NCBI RefSeq assembly: GCF_011765625.1 | Contig: NZ_CP050313.1 | Coordinates: 1,670,501-1,734,500, forward strand | DNA: 64,000 nucleotides | From: Shewanella aestuarii | Lineage (GTDB): Bacteria > Pseudomonadota > Gammaproteobacteria > Enterobacterales > Shewanellaceae | Direction of reading: 5' to 3' | Shown: in pieces, positions 37,731 through 48,057 of the stretch | How the letters are laid out: the number at the start of each line of letters is the position of its first letter | Position numbering within the stretch: the first letter of the stretch is position 1 | Program-made: the position numbers and the translations under genes | The notes under the pieces: generated by a model | The model's input: only the letters and a program-made list of their open reading frames with translations | The model's database searches: none | Told to the model about the DNA's origin: nothing

Positions 37731-38324
37731 TTAGTAGCTTATCACTTTTAAGGTGGCATGTTTTTCTAAGCCCATTTGAAATACTTCAATTACATATAGG
37801 CGATCATAGGATTTCAGATCATCCATTTTTGATGTTTTATGTTTTGATAAATAGGAGGCTAAAACCGGAGTTGTATTGCTATGACCAACCACCAAGTAAT
37901 TTCCTGGAGTGGTCAGCAGTTGTTCACTAAAACTCAGTAAATCAGACGCTTGGTAATTTTCTACAGCAAGATTGTTTAAGTTTGCTGTAGGTAATGCAGT
38001 TTGTTCAGTTCGGCGATAATCTGTTGAATAAACCTTATCTAGTGGAATGTATTGCAGCATAGATGCTAAGCGGTTTGCGCGTTTAACACCCTCAGGGGTT
38101 AATTCTGGATCTGCGCCTTTATTTTTTTCAGCATGGCGAACGAGAAAGAATGTCCAATGAGCAGGTGATATTTGTTGATTGTCGTTAGAAGCTTGGATTG
38201 GATTTAAATGAGTTTGCTGTTGGTTGACTTTCAGAGTTTCGGCAGTGCTGCTATAGCTGGTTAATTGAAGTAGGGCAGTCAGAGCTGTGACAATTACTGC
38301 TGTTAATATTTTTTGATTTATCAT
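37731..38324 (-). CDS. Exported histidine phosphatase-family protein
   Basis: A 197-residue protein with a signal peptide (to about residue 29) and the histidine phosphatase (phosphoglycerate mutase-like) fold. The catalytic motif is FLVRHAEKNKG, with supporting residues in TPEGVKRANRLASML, STDYRRTEQTALPT and VGHSNTTPVLASYL (second His). It is probably a periplasmic phosphomonoesterase; the substrate is unknown. It lies downstream of the nucleotidase gene on the same strand, separated by a terminator hairpin. Confidence 0.85.
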   Translation of the reverse strand: MINQKILTAVIVTALTALLQLTSYSSTAETLKVNQQQTHLNPIQASNDNQQISPAHWTFFLVRHAEKNKGADPELTPEGVKRANRLASMLQYIPLDKVYSTDYRRTEQTALPTANLNNLAVENYQASDLLSFSEQLLTTPGNYLVVGHSNTTPVLASYLSKHKTSKMDDLKSYDRLYVIEVFQMGLEKHATLKVISY

Positions 38325-38378
38325 GTTGTAACTTTTGTGGTCGGTTTGAGTTATTATTGATTAGTAAATTAATAAAAG

Positions 38379-38402
38379 AAAGCCCTGCGTATACAGGGCT
38401 TT
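38379..38402 (-). terminator. Terminator downstream of the nucleotidase gene
   Basis: AAAGCCCTG, CGTATA, CAGGGCTTT, with TTTCTTTTATT following on the minus strand. Confidence 0.85.
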
Positions 38403-38440
38403 GGTTATTCGTGAACAAGACTAATTAGTTGATAATAGAG

Positions 38441-40474
38441 TTAGTTTTGTAAATCGATATTATACACGGCAAATCCAAACTCATCAGCCACATCAGTACG
38501 TTTTGTGATATTGCGTTGTTGGTATTTAGTAACAAACTCATCAGCAATTGCACTGTCTTGTGTTTCAAAGCGAACGTCTAGTTTAACGTCTGAATTAATA
38601 GTAACAAAGTCCCAGTTATTGTCTGCGCTTGGATCAACTGCACCATTGGCTTCTGTTTGTGCTGTGATGTATTGCGCTAGAGCCTCACGGTTAGTATCTG
38701 GTAGTTCCATTACGACATATTCTGACCCAGTACCGGCAAATTTACCACCAAAGGCACGGTAATTGTTAGACGCAATAATAAACTCTTTGCTATCTAATTC
38801 AGCTCCTGTATAAACCATGTCGCCGTCAGTATAACTTAGCTCTACGATACGATGAGCGTCGGCATTTACAACCTTACAATCACCATCAGTTCGATTAGCT
38901 TGGGTGACATCAATTTTGTATGACACCCCATCAATAACATCATAGTTATATGTACGGTGGGTATCCCAGTTAATCAAATACTGTGGTTCAGTTGAGTTTG
39001 GATTAATTTGATTAAATTGGTTTGCACTACATTCTAACCACTCTTTTACTTGTGCCCCAGTTACTTTTACTGCAACCATAGTATTTGGATAAAGGTAGAG
39101 GTCAGCGGCATTCTTGTATGTTAAGTTTCCAGCGGGAACCTGAACATAGCTTTCGGCATCTGCTGTTGTGCTATGACGTCCACCGGCCTTAAATGGCGCC
39201 GATGCAGACAAAACGGGAATATCTTTTAAGGCTGGTGTGAGGTTTTGTTGGACTTTAGCGATTTGCGCATTAGACACAATTTGGACCGTTGGATCATCTT
39301 GCACCAAACTCAAAAAGCTATACATGTCTGATGTTGCAACACCAATGGGTTGTGATACATAAGTGATGGTTTCAGCATGTTCTTTTGCTACTGCGTCACG
39401 TACACCATAATCCGCTGCGACTAATTCAGTTTTATTTGCATAAATTGGTAACGCTTTAGCGACGCTATCAACAATTGTCCATTTACCGTCAACTTTAGTT
39501 AATTTAAAGTCAATAACACCTAGGTTATCTCCCCAACGACCAGGCATAACGGCGGCAACCCCGTTAATGGTGCCTTTTTCAAGATCTGCATTTTCTAAAC
39601 CAGTAAATGTACTAGAAGGGAATACAGAGTGACTGTGACCAAAGGTTATAGCATCAATACCTGCCACTTTAGACAGTGCCCAAGTTGCATTTTCATCGTT
39701 TACATCAGTAGGATTGCTAGAAGAACCCACACCAGAATGTGGAATCGCAACAATAATATCAGCACCTTCAGCTTTCATCATCGGCACAAACTTTTCAGCC
39801 GCTTCAACAATGCCCATCACAGTGACTTTACCTGTTAGGTTTTGTTTATCCCATAATAAAATTTGTGGTGGAACAAAGCCGATATAACCAATTTTTATGG
39901 TTTGTGGGTCACCGTTATTATCGAAAACGGTTTTTTCTTCGACGATATAAGGCGTAAATAAGTTTTCACCTTGTTGCTTGCCTTCCCAGCAATCCGCTTT
40001 ACATAATACATTGGCATTAATATAGGGGAAGTTTGCACCATCGATGGATTCTTTTAAAAAATCCAAACCATAGTTAAATTCATGGTTACCAATATTACCA
40101 ACCGAATAACCTAGGGTATTCATTGCTTTGTAAGCGGGATGTGTTCCACCAATGGTGTTATCACGTTTGAAATTATTGGCTATATAATCGCCCATAGGGC
40201 TGCCTTGCAATAAATCACCATTATCAACAAGTACAAAGTTTGTCGCATCAGTGGCTTGTTGCTTAATTAAACTTGCTGTGCGGGCAAGACCAATGGTTGG
40301 ATCATATTTAGATTTGTAATAATCATAATCCATTATATTGGTATGAATATCACTGGTTTCTAAGATACGTAAATCAACTTCAATTGATTCTACCATATCA
40401 TTATTTGAAGAATTACAGGCAGATAACCCCATCACACCTGCAATAGCAAGTGCTAATACTTTTTTATTGTGCAT
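38441..40474 (-). CDS. cpdB: CpdB-like 2',3'-cyclic phosphodiesterase/3'-nucleotidase lipoprotein
   Basis: A 677-residue enzyme that hydrolyses extracytoplasmic nucleotides, first opening 2',3'-cyclic phosphates then releasing phosphate. It has a lipoprotein signal (LSAC, Cys20) followed by NSSNND. The calcineurin-type metal site is seen in ILETSDIHTNIMDYDYYK, DNGDLLQGSPMGDY, GNIGNHEFNYGLDF, AIPHSGVG and FGHSHSVFP. The C-terminal substrate-binding domain (5'-nucleotidase C) follows. E. coli CpdB is a soluble periplasmic protein; a lipid anchor is a difference. A weak PhoB-box-like sequence lies 100 bp upstream (see findings). Confidence 0.9.
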   Translation of the reverse strand: MHNKKVLALAIAGVMGLSACNSSNNDMVESIEVDLRILETSDIHTNIMDYDYYKSKYDPTIGLARTASLIKQQATDATNFVLVDNGDLLQGSPMGDYIANNFKRDNTIGGTHPAYKAMNTLGYSVGNIGNHEFNYGLDFLKESIDGANFPYINANVLCKADCWEGKQQGENLFTPYIVEEKTVFDNNGDPQTIKIGYIGFVPPQILLWDKQNLTGKVTVMGIVEAAEKFVPMMKAEGADIIVAIPHSGVGSSSNPTDVNDENATWALSKVAGIDAITFGHSHSVFPSSTFTGLENADLEKGTINGVAAVMPGRWGDNLGVIDFKLTKVDGKWTIVDSVAKALPIYANKTELVAADYGVRDAVAKEHAETITYVSQPIGVATSDMYSFLSLVQDDPTVQIVSNAQIAKVQQNLTPALKDIPVLSASAPFKAGGRHSTTADAESYVQVPAGNLTYKNAADLYLYPNTMVAVKVTGAQVKEWLECSANQFNQINPNSTEPQYLINWDTHRTYNYDVIDGVSYKIDVTQANRTDGDCKVVNADAHRIVELSYTDGDMVYTGAELDSKEFIIASNNYRAFGGKFAGTGSEYVVMELPDTNREALAQYITAQTEANGAVDPSADNNWDFVTINSDVKLDVRFETQDSAIADEFVTKYQQRNITKRTDVADEFGFAVYNIDLQN

Positions 40475-41166
40475 ATTATTTATCCTATTTGACCCCGAGG
40501 CGATGTTGCCCCTGTTCTATAACAATATATCTATGATTATATTTGATTTTTTGCTAATAACCTGTGGGATTATATAACATGAACGTTACAGTGGTGTGAT
40601 ATTTGTCGCGTTTTAGTTGTAATTTTTAATGGCTAAAGTGAGGTGGTTAATAACTAAACTATCGAATCGTTTTGTTGTTTATTATTTGTTCTTTAATATT
40701 ATGGTATAGATTAATTTATGTTAAATTTTTAAATAATTTAGCGGAGCTGTACAGATTGGCCAGTTTATTATGACGCTGATATTATACTAGTCGTAATAAA
40801 TACTGACTGATTTTAGGTTGTGAAAACATTCGGCAATTGTGTTGGATTTTTATTAATAATAATGGATTATTATAAAAACAGCATTGTTATTATGCATTTT
40901 TATTCGCTATTACTAATCACTTATTTACTGTGATTGCTATTAAATTCGATTTTTATATCAACCTCTGTTTTTAATAGTTTAAGAGTGAAATTTAACAGCT
41001 TATTAATATTAAGCGATGTTTACCTTGCTAAAGTTCCACTATTTGAGATCCTTATAGGTACATACTAATAAAAAAGTGGTGTGACACATTGTTGCATCAC
41101 ACCACTGTTATCTACCTTTACTTTACACAGTTAACCTTTCGAGGTATTTGTATTAAGGTATTAGTA
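40475..41166. other. Gene-poor A/T-rich intergenic region
   Basis: About 690 bp with no acceptable reading frame on either strand. The left part must carry the cpdB promoter (minus strand). At 41075-41106 lies the terminator of the PstS-like gene. The middle (40600-41040) is very A/T-rich, with many short poly-A/T tracts; I see no tRNA-like or clear small-RNA structure. Confidence 0.55.
41075..41106 (-). terminator. Terminator downstream of the PstS-like gene
   Basis: AGTGGTGTGA pairs with TCACACCACT (10 bp) around a 12-base loop. On the minus strand it is followed by TTTTTTATT. Confidence 0.88.
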
Positions 41167-41562
41167 TTAAGGTTTTAGTATTACTTTTACTGAAGCATCA
41201 AGATCAGCTTCGTCAATATAGCCAATTGCACTGGGGTTTGACGCAACGGCTGACTTCATCGCTGCAGCACTTGATACTGTTGCTGGTGGGTTGCCTTTAC
41301 CGGTAAACACTTGCTTTGACCAAAATGCTTTTAGCTGCGAGTCTGATTTTCCGGTGACAGCACTGTGAAACTCAGTGCGGGTTGCATTACCTTCGTCTAA
41401 TTCATAAACGACAAGTGATGAATTACCTTTACCTAAAAAGGCTTTTTTAGCATCAGCTAGTGACATGTCTGCCGCAGCTGGATTACCAATGACAACAACA
41501 CCTGCAGATGCCGTAAATGCCACACCCATAGAGAGCGCTAATACAGATAATAACTTCTTCAT
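41167..41562 (-). CDS. Small PstS-like phosphate-binding-type periplasmic protein
   Basis: A 131-residue exported protein with a clean signal peptide (MKKLLSVLALSMGVAFTASA). It resembles one lobe of a phosphate ABC transporter binding protein: VVVIGNPAAADMSLADAKKAFLGKG, then FHSAVTGKSDSQLKAFWSKQVFTGKG and ASNPSAIGYIDEADL. True PstS proteins are about 2.5 times longer and are encoded with pstC-pstA-pstB; none are here. Binding of phosphate is therefore a family-level inference. It follows the porin gene by 12 bp, so the two are co-transcribed, and a terminator follows. Confidence 0.8.
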   Translation of the reverse strand: MKKLLSVLALSMGVAFTASAGVVVIGNPAAADMSLADAKKAFLGKGNSSLVVYELDEGNATRTEFHSAVTGKSDSQLKAFWSKQVFTGKGNPPATVSSAAAMKSAVASNPSAIGYIDEADLDASVKVILKP

Positions 41563-41574
41563 ATCGTCGCTCCT

Positions 41575-42771
41575 TTAAAATACTGCGTCGAATTTAACGG
41601 TATAAACAAGAGTGTCATCTAGCATAAACTCACCTGTTGATGGGTTAAAGCTGTTACCTGACAAACCTCCTGAAGTGTCACCAAAATCATTTGCATAGGT
41701 AACATCAAATTTCAATGCAACGTTATCAAGAGCATCCCATCTCAAACCAACACTGTATGCATTTCGTTTTTCATTTAGCCCAAGACTTAACGGTATCCCT
41801 AATTGTGGAGGTAACGCAGCTCTTTCGTTATCATCAGTGGATTTTGAATAAGCCACAGTAACATAAGGCGTAAATGTGTTAATCCGGTAACCTAGTGTTA
41901 AATAGGCTGATTCCATATCAGGTAAAAGCCCATTTACTTCCACTTGTGTCCATTCAGCGATAGCCAAGAACGCACCATTATCATAACCGCCACCAAAACC
42001 TAAGAATGTTGATTTCTCATCATCAATAGTAAGAAATGGAGAGCCTGTGTTATCGAGTAAAAAACCACCTAAATTGCCATAACCATAGACACCGCGAACA
42101 GTCCAAGTTAAATCTGTCCAGTTTGCATTAAGCCCAGCTATATTAGAAAGTTCTATATCTGAAGTTTTGTTGTCAATGATAGATTCACCACCAAATCCCT
42201 GAAATGTTAAAGTTGAGTCTTCAAATTCAACATCATAGGATATATCACCGCCAGTATATGAAGTGAAGGAAACTTGATCATAAACCTCTGCAGGTGGACG
42301 TGCAAAAGGTTGAGCATGACCAACATCTAGATAATCAGAATACATAAATAATGGTAAACGCAATTTACCACCACGGATTTTAATACCATTATCAAAACGA
42401 TGAGAAAGGTATGCCCATTCCGCTTCAACGTCCCAATTATTTTCGCCTTTCATCATTAACTGTAAAACTGCTTGAGTTTGGTTACTGATATTAAAGGTAC
42501 CTTGGAAGCCTATTTTACTGTCTTGACTAAAATCTGAACTAGTCGTGGCATTATTGTAGCCTGCGCTATTATTAGAACTGATATAAGCACCGCTGATAAA
42601 ACCGTTAAAACTGAATTTTTCAGTTAAATTTTTAGTTTGCTGCGCTTGTAATGTTGCAACCTGTTGCTCTAGTTTTTCGATTTTTTCATCGGTGGTTTCA
42701 TTAGCAAATACAGCTGTTGGAACCAAAGCGATAGAAATCGCTAAAGGTAGCGCTTTCAAATTAAACTTCAT
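41575..42771 (-). CDS. Outer-membrane porin with N-terminal coiled coil
   Basis: A 398-residue beta-barrel protein with a signal peptide (to about residue 23, VFANE). A short coiled coil follows (TDEKIEKLEQQVATLQAQQTKNLTEK), typical of trimeric porins with a periplasmic leader helix. Alternating amphipathic strands run to the C-terminal ...TVKFDAVF, ending in Phe as outer-membrane barrels require. The family resembles phosphate- or anion-selective porins (OprP-like), but selectivity cannot be read. It is directly upstream of the PstS-like gene and downstream of a chemoreceptor gene. Confidence 0.85.
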   Translation of the reverse strand: MKFNLKALPLAISIALVPTAVFANETTDEKIEKLEQQVATLQAQQTKNLTEKFSFNGFISGAYISSNNSAGYNNATTSSDFSQDSKIGFQGTFNISNQTQAVLQLMMKGENNWDVEAEWAYLSHRFDNGIKIRGGKLRLPLFMYSDYLDVGHAQPFARPPAEVYDQVSFTSYTGGDISYDVEFEDSTLTFQGFGGESIIDNKTSDIELSNIAGLNANWTDLTWTVRGVYGYGNLGGFLLDNTGSPFLTIDDEKSTFLGFGGGYDNGAFLAIAEWTQVEVNGLLPDMESAYLTLGYRINTFTPYVTVAYSKSTDDNERAALPPQLGIPLSLGLNEKRNAYSVGLRWDALDNVALKFDVTYANDFGDTSGGLSGNSFNPSTGEFMLDDTLVYTVKFDAVF

Positions 42772-42881
42772 CGTGTTACTCCTTTTTCATCACTCATCAT
42801 GCCACAAGGGCTTATAATTTTTGTAACTATATGTTTGTAGTTGGTTTTTAGCATGCCAACCAATAATGTTGTGTATTAAAT

Positions 42882-44492
42882 TTACACTTTAAACTGATTG
42901 GTTATGACTTGAAGCTGTTTACTCACGTTAAGAATATCGTAACTAATACCGCCCATATCTTCAGTCGTGGATTTTACTTTCAATGCATTCGCTTCAATCT
43001 CAGCCACATACTGCTGGATCAAAACGGATGTATTGTGCTGCTCTTCTGTTGCTGTGGCAATTTGCTCATTCACAACACTGATTGCACTGACTTTGTTGGT
43101 AATACTGGTTAGTGCATCCCCAGCTAAAATGGTTGATTTTACACCGTCAGTTGCGGTGCCTACGCCACGCTGCATAGCATCAACGGCCTGTTTTGAGGTT
43201 GTTCTCAATTCTTGCAACACTTGCTGTATTTCTTGAGTTGACGCTTGGGTTCTTGAAGCAAGTGTTCTAACTTCATCGGCTACAACCGCAAATCCTCTAC
43301 CTTGTTCACCGGCTCTTGCTGCTTCAATGGCCGCATTTAAAGCTAGTAAATTGGTTTGGTCGGCAATGCCTCTAATGGTATCTAGAATGTCGTTGACATT
43401 ACTGGTAAATGCATCGAGTTGATTAACTACAACAGAGGTTGATTGCACTTCCTCAGCTAATTTCTTAATGGTATTAACGGCATCATTGACAACTTGTTTT
43501 CCATAATTCGCTTCAGTATTGGCATTGTCGGCTTCTGATGCTGCATCAGCAGCATATTCTGCTATTTGGGTTACGCTGATAAACATTTCTGCCATTGCAT
43601 GTGAAATTTGCTCAATAGCATCATTTTGCTGCTTTACTGTTTGTTCACTGTTTTTACTACCGGTTAATAAGGTTGTAGAAACCGCACTAAGACTATCAGT
43701 CGTTTGTTTAGTATCGGCAATGGATGACTGAAGTTTAGTAACAAATTGATTAAACCAATAAACTAATTCAGCAATCTCATCTTTTCCGTCATATTGAATA
43801 CGAGAGCGAAGGTCGCCTTCTCCTTGGGAGATATTTTCCAATGATGCGGTGACGTTACTAAGGGTTGTTATGATGGATTGGTTAACTATAAGTCCCATAA
43901 TAATCATGATTATGGTGGCAATTAGCCCAACTGTTAGTACTGCAACTTGTGAGTGATTGGCCTCATTAATTGTGTTTTCAATGTTAGCTTTGAATTGCTG
44001 TTCAAAAGCTAAGTGTTGCTGTTTGAAATCTTTGGCTAATTGCTGGTAGCGATCTGCGTTTGTAGCTGCTTGTGATGTAATGCTATTAAGATCAACATCA
44101 TCAGCTAAAAAAGCCTTAACTAGCTTGTTGGCGTTATCATGATAGGTGCTAATATCGCGAGACAAGCGTTGGCTTGTGTTTGACTCACTCGGCAACAAAG
44201 TACTTATTTGAGATAAATTATCTTTTATTTGTTCCACCATCTTGCTGACAATGACCAGATTATCCTCTTCGCCAGTGGTCACTGTCGATTGAATAAGTTG
44301 ATCAAGTTGAATGACTAAACCTTCATTGACAATTGCTAAATTTAATACCGGGTAAAGTTGCAATTGCAAAGACGTTAAACGCTGTGCGTTATTTGATGTT
44401 GTCTGATTGTTAATAAATAACGAGATGGCAAAACTGATTAATGCAACAAAAGTAAGTAGTGCAATACGATGCTTGATTTTTAGGTTTTTCAA
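42882..44492 (-). CDS. Methyl-accepting chemotaxis protein
   Basis: A 536-residue transmembrane chemoreceptor. It has an N-terminal membrane helix (about 10-27), a periplasmic sensing domain of about 160 residues that looks like a helical bundle (four-helix type), a second membrane helix (about 185-208, [21 protein letters not shown]), HAMP ([20 protein letters not shown]) and a signalling domain with the conserved hairpin tip [37 protein letters not shown]. The ligand is unknown. No C-terminal NWETF pentapeptide for CheR binding is present. The start is TTG 44492. It is upstream of the porin and PstS-like genes, with a 110 bp gap. Confidence 0.92.
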   Translation of the reverse strand: MKNLKIKHRIALLTFVALISFAISLFINNQTTSNNAQRLTSLQLQLYPVLNLAIVNEGLVIQLDQLIQSTVTTGEEDNLVIVSKMVEQIKDNLSQISTLLPSESNTSQRLSRDISTYHDNANKLVKAFLADDVDLNSITSQAATNADRYQQLAKDFKQQHLAFEQQFKANIENTINEANHSQVAVLTVGLIATIIMIIMGLIVNQSIITTLSNVTASLENISQGEGDLRSRIQYDGKDEIAELVYWFNQFVTKLQSSIADTKQTTDSLSAVSTTLLTGSKNSEQTVKQQNDAIEQISHAMAEMFISVTQIAEYAADAASEADNANTEANYGKQVVNDAVNTIKKLAEEVQSTSVVVNQLDAFTSNVNDILDTIRGIADQTNLLALNAAIEAARAGEQGRGFAVVADEVRTLASRTQASTQEIQQVLQELRTTSKQAVDAMQRGVGTATDGVKSTILAGDALTSITNKVSAISVVNEQIATATEEQHNTSVLIQQYVAEIEANALKVKSTTEDMGGISYDILNVSKQLQVITNQFKV

Positions 44493-44976
44493 ATTTAGCT
44501 CTTGTGAATATAATGCTGCAATATTATGAAATTATATCAGTTGTATTGTTTTTTTATAACATGATTTGGTATCTTTTTGTATCCAAAGTTATAAGTATGA
44601 GCGCTGGTATTTATTTTTCTTATTTAAAATAGTGGTTTGTGGTATTTTTTAACAAGTAGAGTGGCAGTGTTAAAAATGGTTATTATTATATAGCGTCATT
44701 GCCTAAAAGTTCGACCGAATTACTCAGCTACTTTATTGTCGAGATTTAAATGTCGATTTAATAGGGCGCAATAAATTTCGTTTGTTTAAAACGTCTATTA
44801 ATAGAGTGGGTTTAAATGTTTCATCTATTTATATGGTGGCGCATGTAACAGACAAGTTGATCAATATATGGATTAATATTATTAGGACCGTTTTATTTGG
44901 AATGACTTGTCCCTACGTTGAGGCAAAGTTGGAGTTGGCCTCAACGCGAATCAATAAGCCTTAAAGTGATTTACAA
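44493..44976. other. Intergenic region, no gene seen
   Basis: 484 bp of A/T-rich sequence between the chemoreceptor promoter and the ggt stop. A 60-codon frame at 44782-44964 has neither a ribosome-binding site nor a recognisable motif. No terminator hairpin for ggt was obvious. Confidence 0.5.
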
Positions 44977-46728
44977 TTAATAACCAATGGCTGCAGAACC
45001 TGCTCTACGTGGGTCCGATGCGCCAAACTTTCCTTGCTCGGTAATCATGATTGATTGCGTACTGCCAATCGATTGCTGCACTTTTACTTGATGACCTTTT
45101 GCCTCCAATAGCGAAATTGTATCGTTATTTAAACTACGCTCAGCCCATAAAAAGTCTGGTAACCATTGATGATGTATTCGTGGTGCTGCACTTGCTTCAG
45201 CAATGTTTAATTGATGGTCAATGACATTCATGATGATTTGCAAAGTGATATTGATGATCCGAGAGCCCCCAGGGCTTCCTGTTACTAAAAACGGTTTGCC
45301 ATCTTTCATTACAATGGTTGGGCTCATTGAACTTAATGGCCGTTTATTGCCTTGTACTGCGTTGGCTTCCCCGCCAATCAAGCCATAACCATTTGGGACA
45401 CCCGGCTTAACGGAGAAATCATCCATTTCATTGTTTAGCAAAATACCTGTGCCTTGCGCCACTAAACCAGATCCATAACTGAAGTTGAGTGTGTAAGTGT
45501 TGGAAACGGCATTTCCCCATTGGTCAACTACCGAGTAATGAGTTGTTTGTGGACTTTCATCACCATCAACTTGGCCAGGTTTTATCTCGCTGCTAGGGGT
45601 GGTTTTATTTAATGCAATTTTATTGGCAATTTTTTTCGCATAGTCTGTGCTAGTTAGGTGCTGAGTCGGTACGGTAACAAAGTCAGGATCACCTAAAAAC
45701 TCACTACGATCGGCATAGGCATATTTCATAGTTTCGGCCATCACATGTAGTGTTTGTGCTGTGTTATGGCCAAGTTTGTCGATAGGGAAATGCTCAAGCA
45801 CATTCAACATTTCAATAATATGCACGCCACCAGAAGAGGGGGGAGGCATTGATATCACTTCATAACCTCGATATTGCCCTCGGATGGGCTCACGTTCGAC
45901 CACTTTGTAGTGAGCTAAATCGGTTAAGGACATAACGCCACCGGCTTGCTGAACTGCATTGACAATTTTTTCAGCGGTTTCACCTTGGTAAAACCCTTTA
46001 CTGCCCTGTTGAGCAATTAAGCTAAATGAATGGGCCAGTTCAGGTTGTTTAAGGGTGTCTCCAACCTCAAAGTTGCTGCCATCTGGCCGGTAGAATATCG
46101 CTTTTGAACTAGGCCATTGCGCAATTCGGCGCTTAAGCCCTGCCAAAGAATTTGCTAGATCCAATGTGACAATGATGCCGTCTTGGGCGAGCTTGATTGC
46201 TGGGGCGATAACTTGCTGTAAGCTCATCGTCCCGTAATGCTTGAGTGCTAGTTCCATGCCCATGACTGTGCCTGGTACACCTACGGCTAAACCATGCTCA
46301 CGGCTGAGCTTGTCAACCGCATTGCCTTTTTCATCTAAAAAGATATCTTTATGGGCCTTATTGGGTGCGGTCTCGCGATAATCAATAGCAATAGTTTTGT
46401 TATCTTTGGCAATATGTACCAGCATAAAACCACCGCCGCCAATATTACCGGCTCTAGGTAATGTCACCGCAAGCGCAAAACCCACCGCGACCGCAGCATC
46501 AACTGCATTGCCGCCTTGTTTTAAAATATCCACTCCAATTTGGCTAGCGATGGCTTCTTGGCTTACCACCATGCCATGTTTGGCAAATATTGGTTGAGCG
46601 GTGGCCATGCCACTAAAAATTGAACTTTCATTGGCATAGCTTGTGGGAGAGGTAAATGTGGCTGCTGTAAAAGTTAATGTAATCAGTGCTGAGAGAATAA
46701 TTGGTTTCAATTGAATATTAGCTGGCAC
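44977..46728 (-). CDS. ggt: Gamma-glutamyltransferase
   Basis: Periplasmic Ntn-hydrolase that cleaves or transfers the gamma-glutamyl group of glutathione, recovering its amino acids. It is synthesised as a 583-residue precursor with a signal peptide (to about residue 33). Autoprocessing occurs before the nucleophilic Thr in the ESPQTTHYSVVDQWGNAVSNTYTLN region, giving large and small subunits. Other signatures are GGNAVDAAVAVGFALAVTLPRAGNIGGGGFM, YRETAPNKAH, PPPSSGGVHIIEML and PLSSMSPTIV / GSPGGSRIINITLQII. The start is GTG 46728. It is divergent from the COG3146 gene. Confidence 0.95.
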   Translation of the reverse strand: MPANIQLKPIILSALITLTFTAATFTSPTSYANESSIFSGMATAQPIFAKHGMVVSQEAIASQIGVDILKQGGNAVDAAVAVGFALAVTLPRAGNIGGGGFMLVHIAKDNKTIAIDYRETAPNKAHKDIFLDEKGNAVDKLSREHGLAVGVPGTVMGMELALKHYGTMSLQQVIAPAIKLAQDGIIVTLDLANSLAGLKRRIAQWPSSKAIFYRPDGSNFEVGDTLKQPELAHSFSLIAQQGSKGFYQGETAEKIVNAVQQAGGVMSLTDLAHYKVVEREPIRGQYRGYEVISMPPPSSGGVHIIEMLNVLEHFPIDKLGHNTAQTLHVMAETMKYAYADRSEFLGDPDFVTVPTQHLTSTDYAKKIANKIALNKTTPSSEIKPGQVDGDESPQTTHYSVVDQWGNAVSNTYTLNFSYGSGLVAQGTGILLNNEMDDFSVKPGVPNGYGLIGGEANAVQGNKRPLSSMSPTIVMKDGKPFLVTGSPGGSRIINITLQIIMNVIDHQLNIAEASAAPRIHHQWLPDFLWAERSLNNDTISLLEAKGHQVKVQQSIGSTQSIMITEQGKFGASDPRRAGSAAIGY

Positions 46729-46840
46729 AAAAAGTCCTTAACTTAGGTAGGTGAATTCCTATTAATCAATAGACTGTGCCATAGCTTAGAATAAATTGGT
46801 ATGCTGTTCGTGATTTTTACATCAATAAAAGGTAAATGGA

Positions 46841-48009
46841 TTGCTAACTGATTGTTCGTTTTCACTTTGTGCAGATATAAGATTAATTGGTAAAGAGGTG
46901 TGGTCGGCGCTATTTTGTGATGACAACCCTTTCACTCGTTATGAGTTTTTACTGGCGTTAGAGCAAAGCCATTGTTTAGGTGCTAAAGCGGGTTGGCAAG
47001 TGTGCCACTTGCTTGCTCGTGATCAGCAAACAAATCATATCATCGCCATTATGCCCATGTATAAAAAGAATCATTCTTGGGGTGAGTATGTATTTGATTG
47101 GGCATGGGCGGATGCATACCAACGCAATGGACTCAACTATTACCCAAAGTTAGTAACCAGTGTGCCTTTTATACCCGCCCAAGGGCAACGTTTGGCTATC
47201 TCGCAGACATTGACACAAGCGGATAAAGCTCAATTAATCCATTTAGTGACCCACTTTCTACAACAATGCTTATTAGAACAGCAGTTATCATCTTGGCATG
47301 GGCTGTTTATATCACCAGAGCAGCAAGCTATTTGGCCTCAAGATACCTTAATTACTCGTGTTGGTTGTCAATTTCATTGGTTAAACAAGGGCTATTACGA
47401 CTTTGATGATTTTCTGGCTGGTATGTCATCAAGAAAGCGCAAGAATATTCGTAAAGAGCGCCAGTTATTAACTGAGTATCAATTAAGTTATCAATTTGTC
47501 CAAGGTGATAAAGCAACCCTTGAACAGTGGCAGCATTTTATTGATTGTTATCAGACGACCTATTTAAAACGTTCTGGGCATAGAGGGTATTTAAACCCTG
47601 ATTTTTTCATGTTGCTACGTGATTCTATGGGGAGGCAATTCAATTATTATTGGTAAAAAATAACCAAGATAATTTGATTGCAGCAGCGCTGTTTTTTACG
47701 TCAGGTTCCCATTTATATGGGCGTTATTGGGGCTGTTTGCAAGAAATAAATGGCTTACATTTTGAAACCTGCTATTACCAAGGTATCGAATATGCGATTG
47801 CGAACAAGTTAACCGTGTTTGATGCAGGTGCACAAGGCGAGCATAAAGTTGCCCGTGGATTTGAGCCTGTTATGACGTATTCAAAGCACCTTATTCAACA
47901 TTCCTCTTTTGCAGATGCGATAGCCGATTATTGTCTGCAAGAACAACAGCAAATGAAGATTTATCAACAACAAATTTCACAACAACTTCCGTTTAAAGAC
48001 AAAGGCTAA
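46841..48009 (+). pseudogene. COG3146-type (DUF482) GNAT-like protein, frameshifted
   Basis: Two adjacent frames together encode one protein of about 389 residues. The first (46841-47656) has PFTRYEFLLALEQSHCLG, IIAIMPMYKKNHSWGEYVFDWAWADAY and SSRKRKNIRKERQ, and ends GRQFNYYW. The second continues LLVKNNQDNLIAAALFFTSGSHLYGRYWGC and ends with FEPVMTYSKHLI. These are the halves of the FemAB/GNAT-like COG3146 family. A run of four G at 47629-47632 is where one extra G gives ...SMGEAIQLLLVKN and restores the frame. The start is TTG 46841 with AAAGG upstream. Function is unknown (peptide or amino-acyl transfer is inferred for the fold). Confidence 0.85.
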
Positions 48010-48057
48010 ACGAATGGATATCTCATGCTGTTAGAGGATGAAACTAATCTGCATCGC

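Noticed and set aside
41075..41106. A CRP-like TGTGA...TCACA sequence
   Set aside because: It forms the stem of a rho-independent terminator with a T-tract at the end of the PstS-like gene, and the spacing (12 bases) is wrong for CRP.
44782..44964. A 60-codon frame between the chemoreceptor and ggt
   Set aside because: Lacks a ribosome-binding site and similarity to any family I know.
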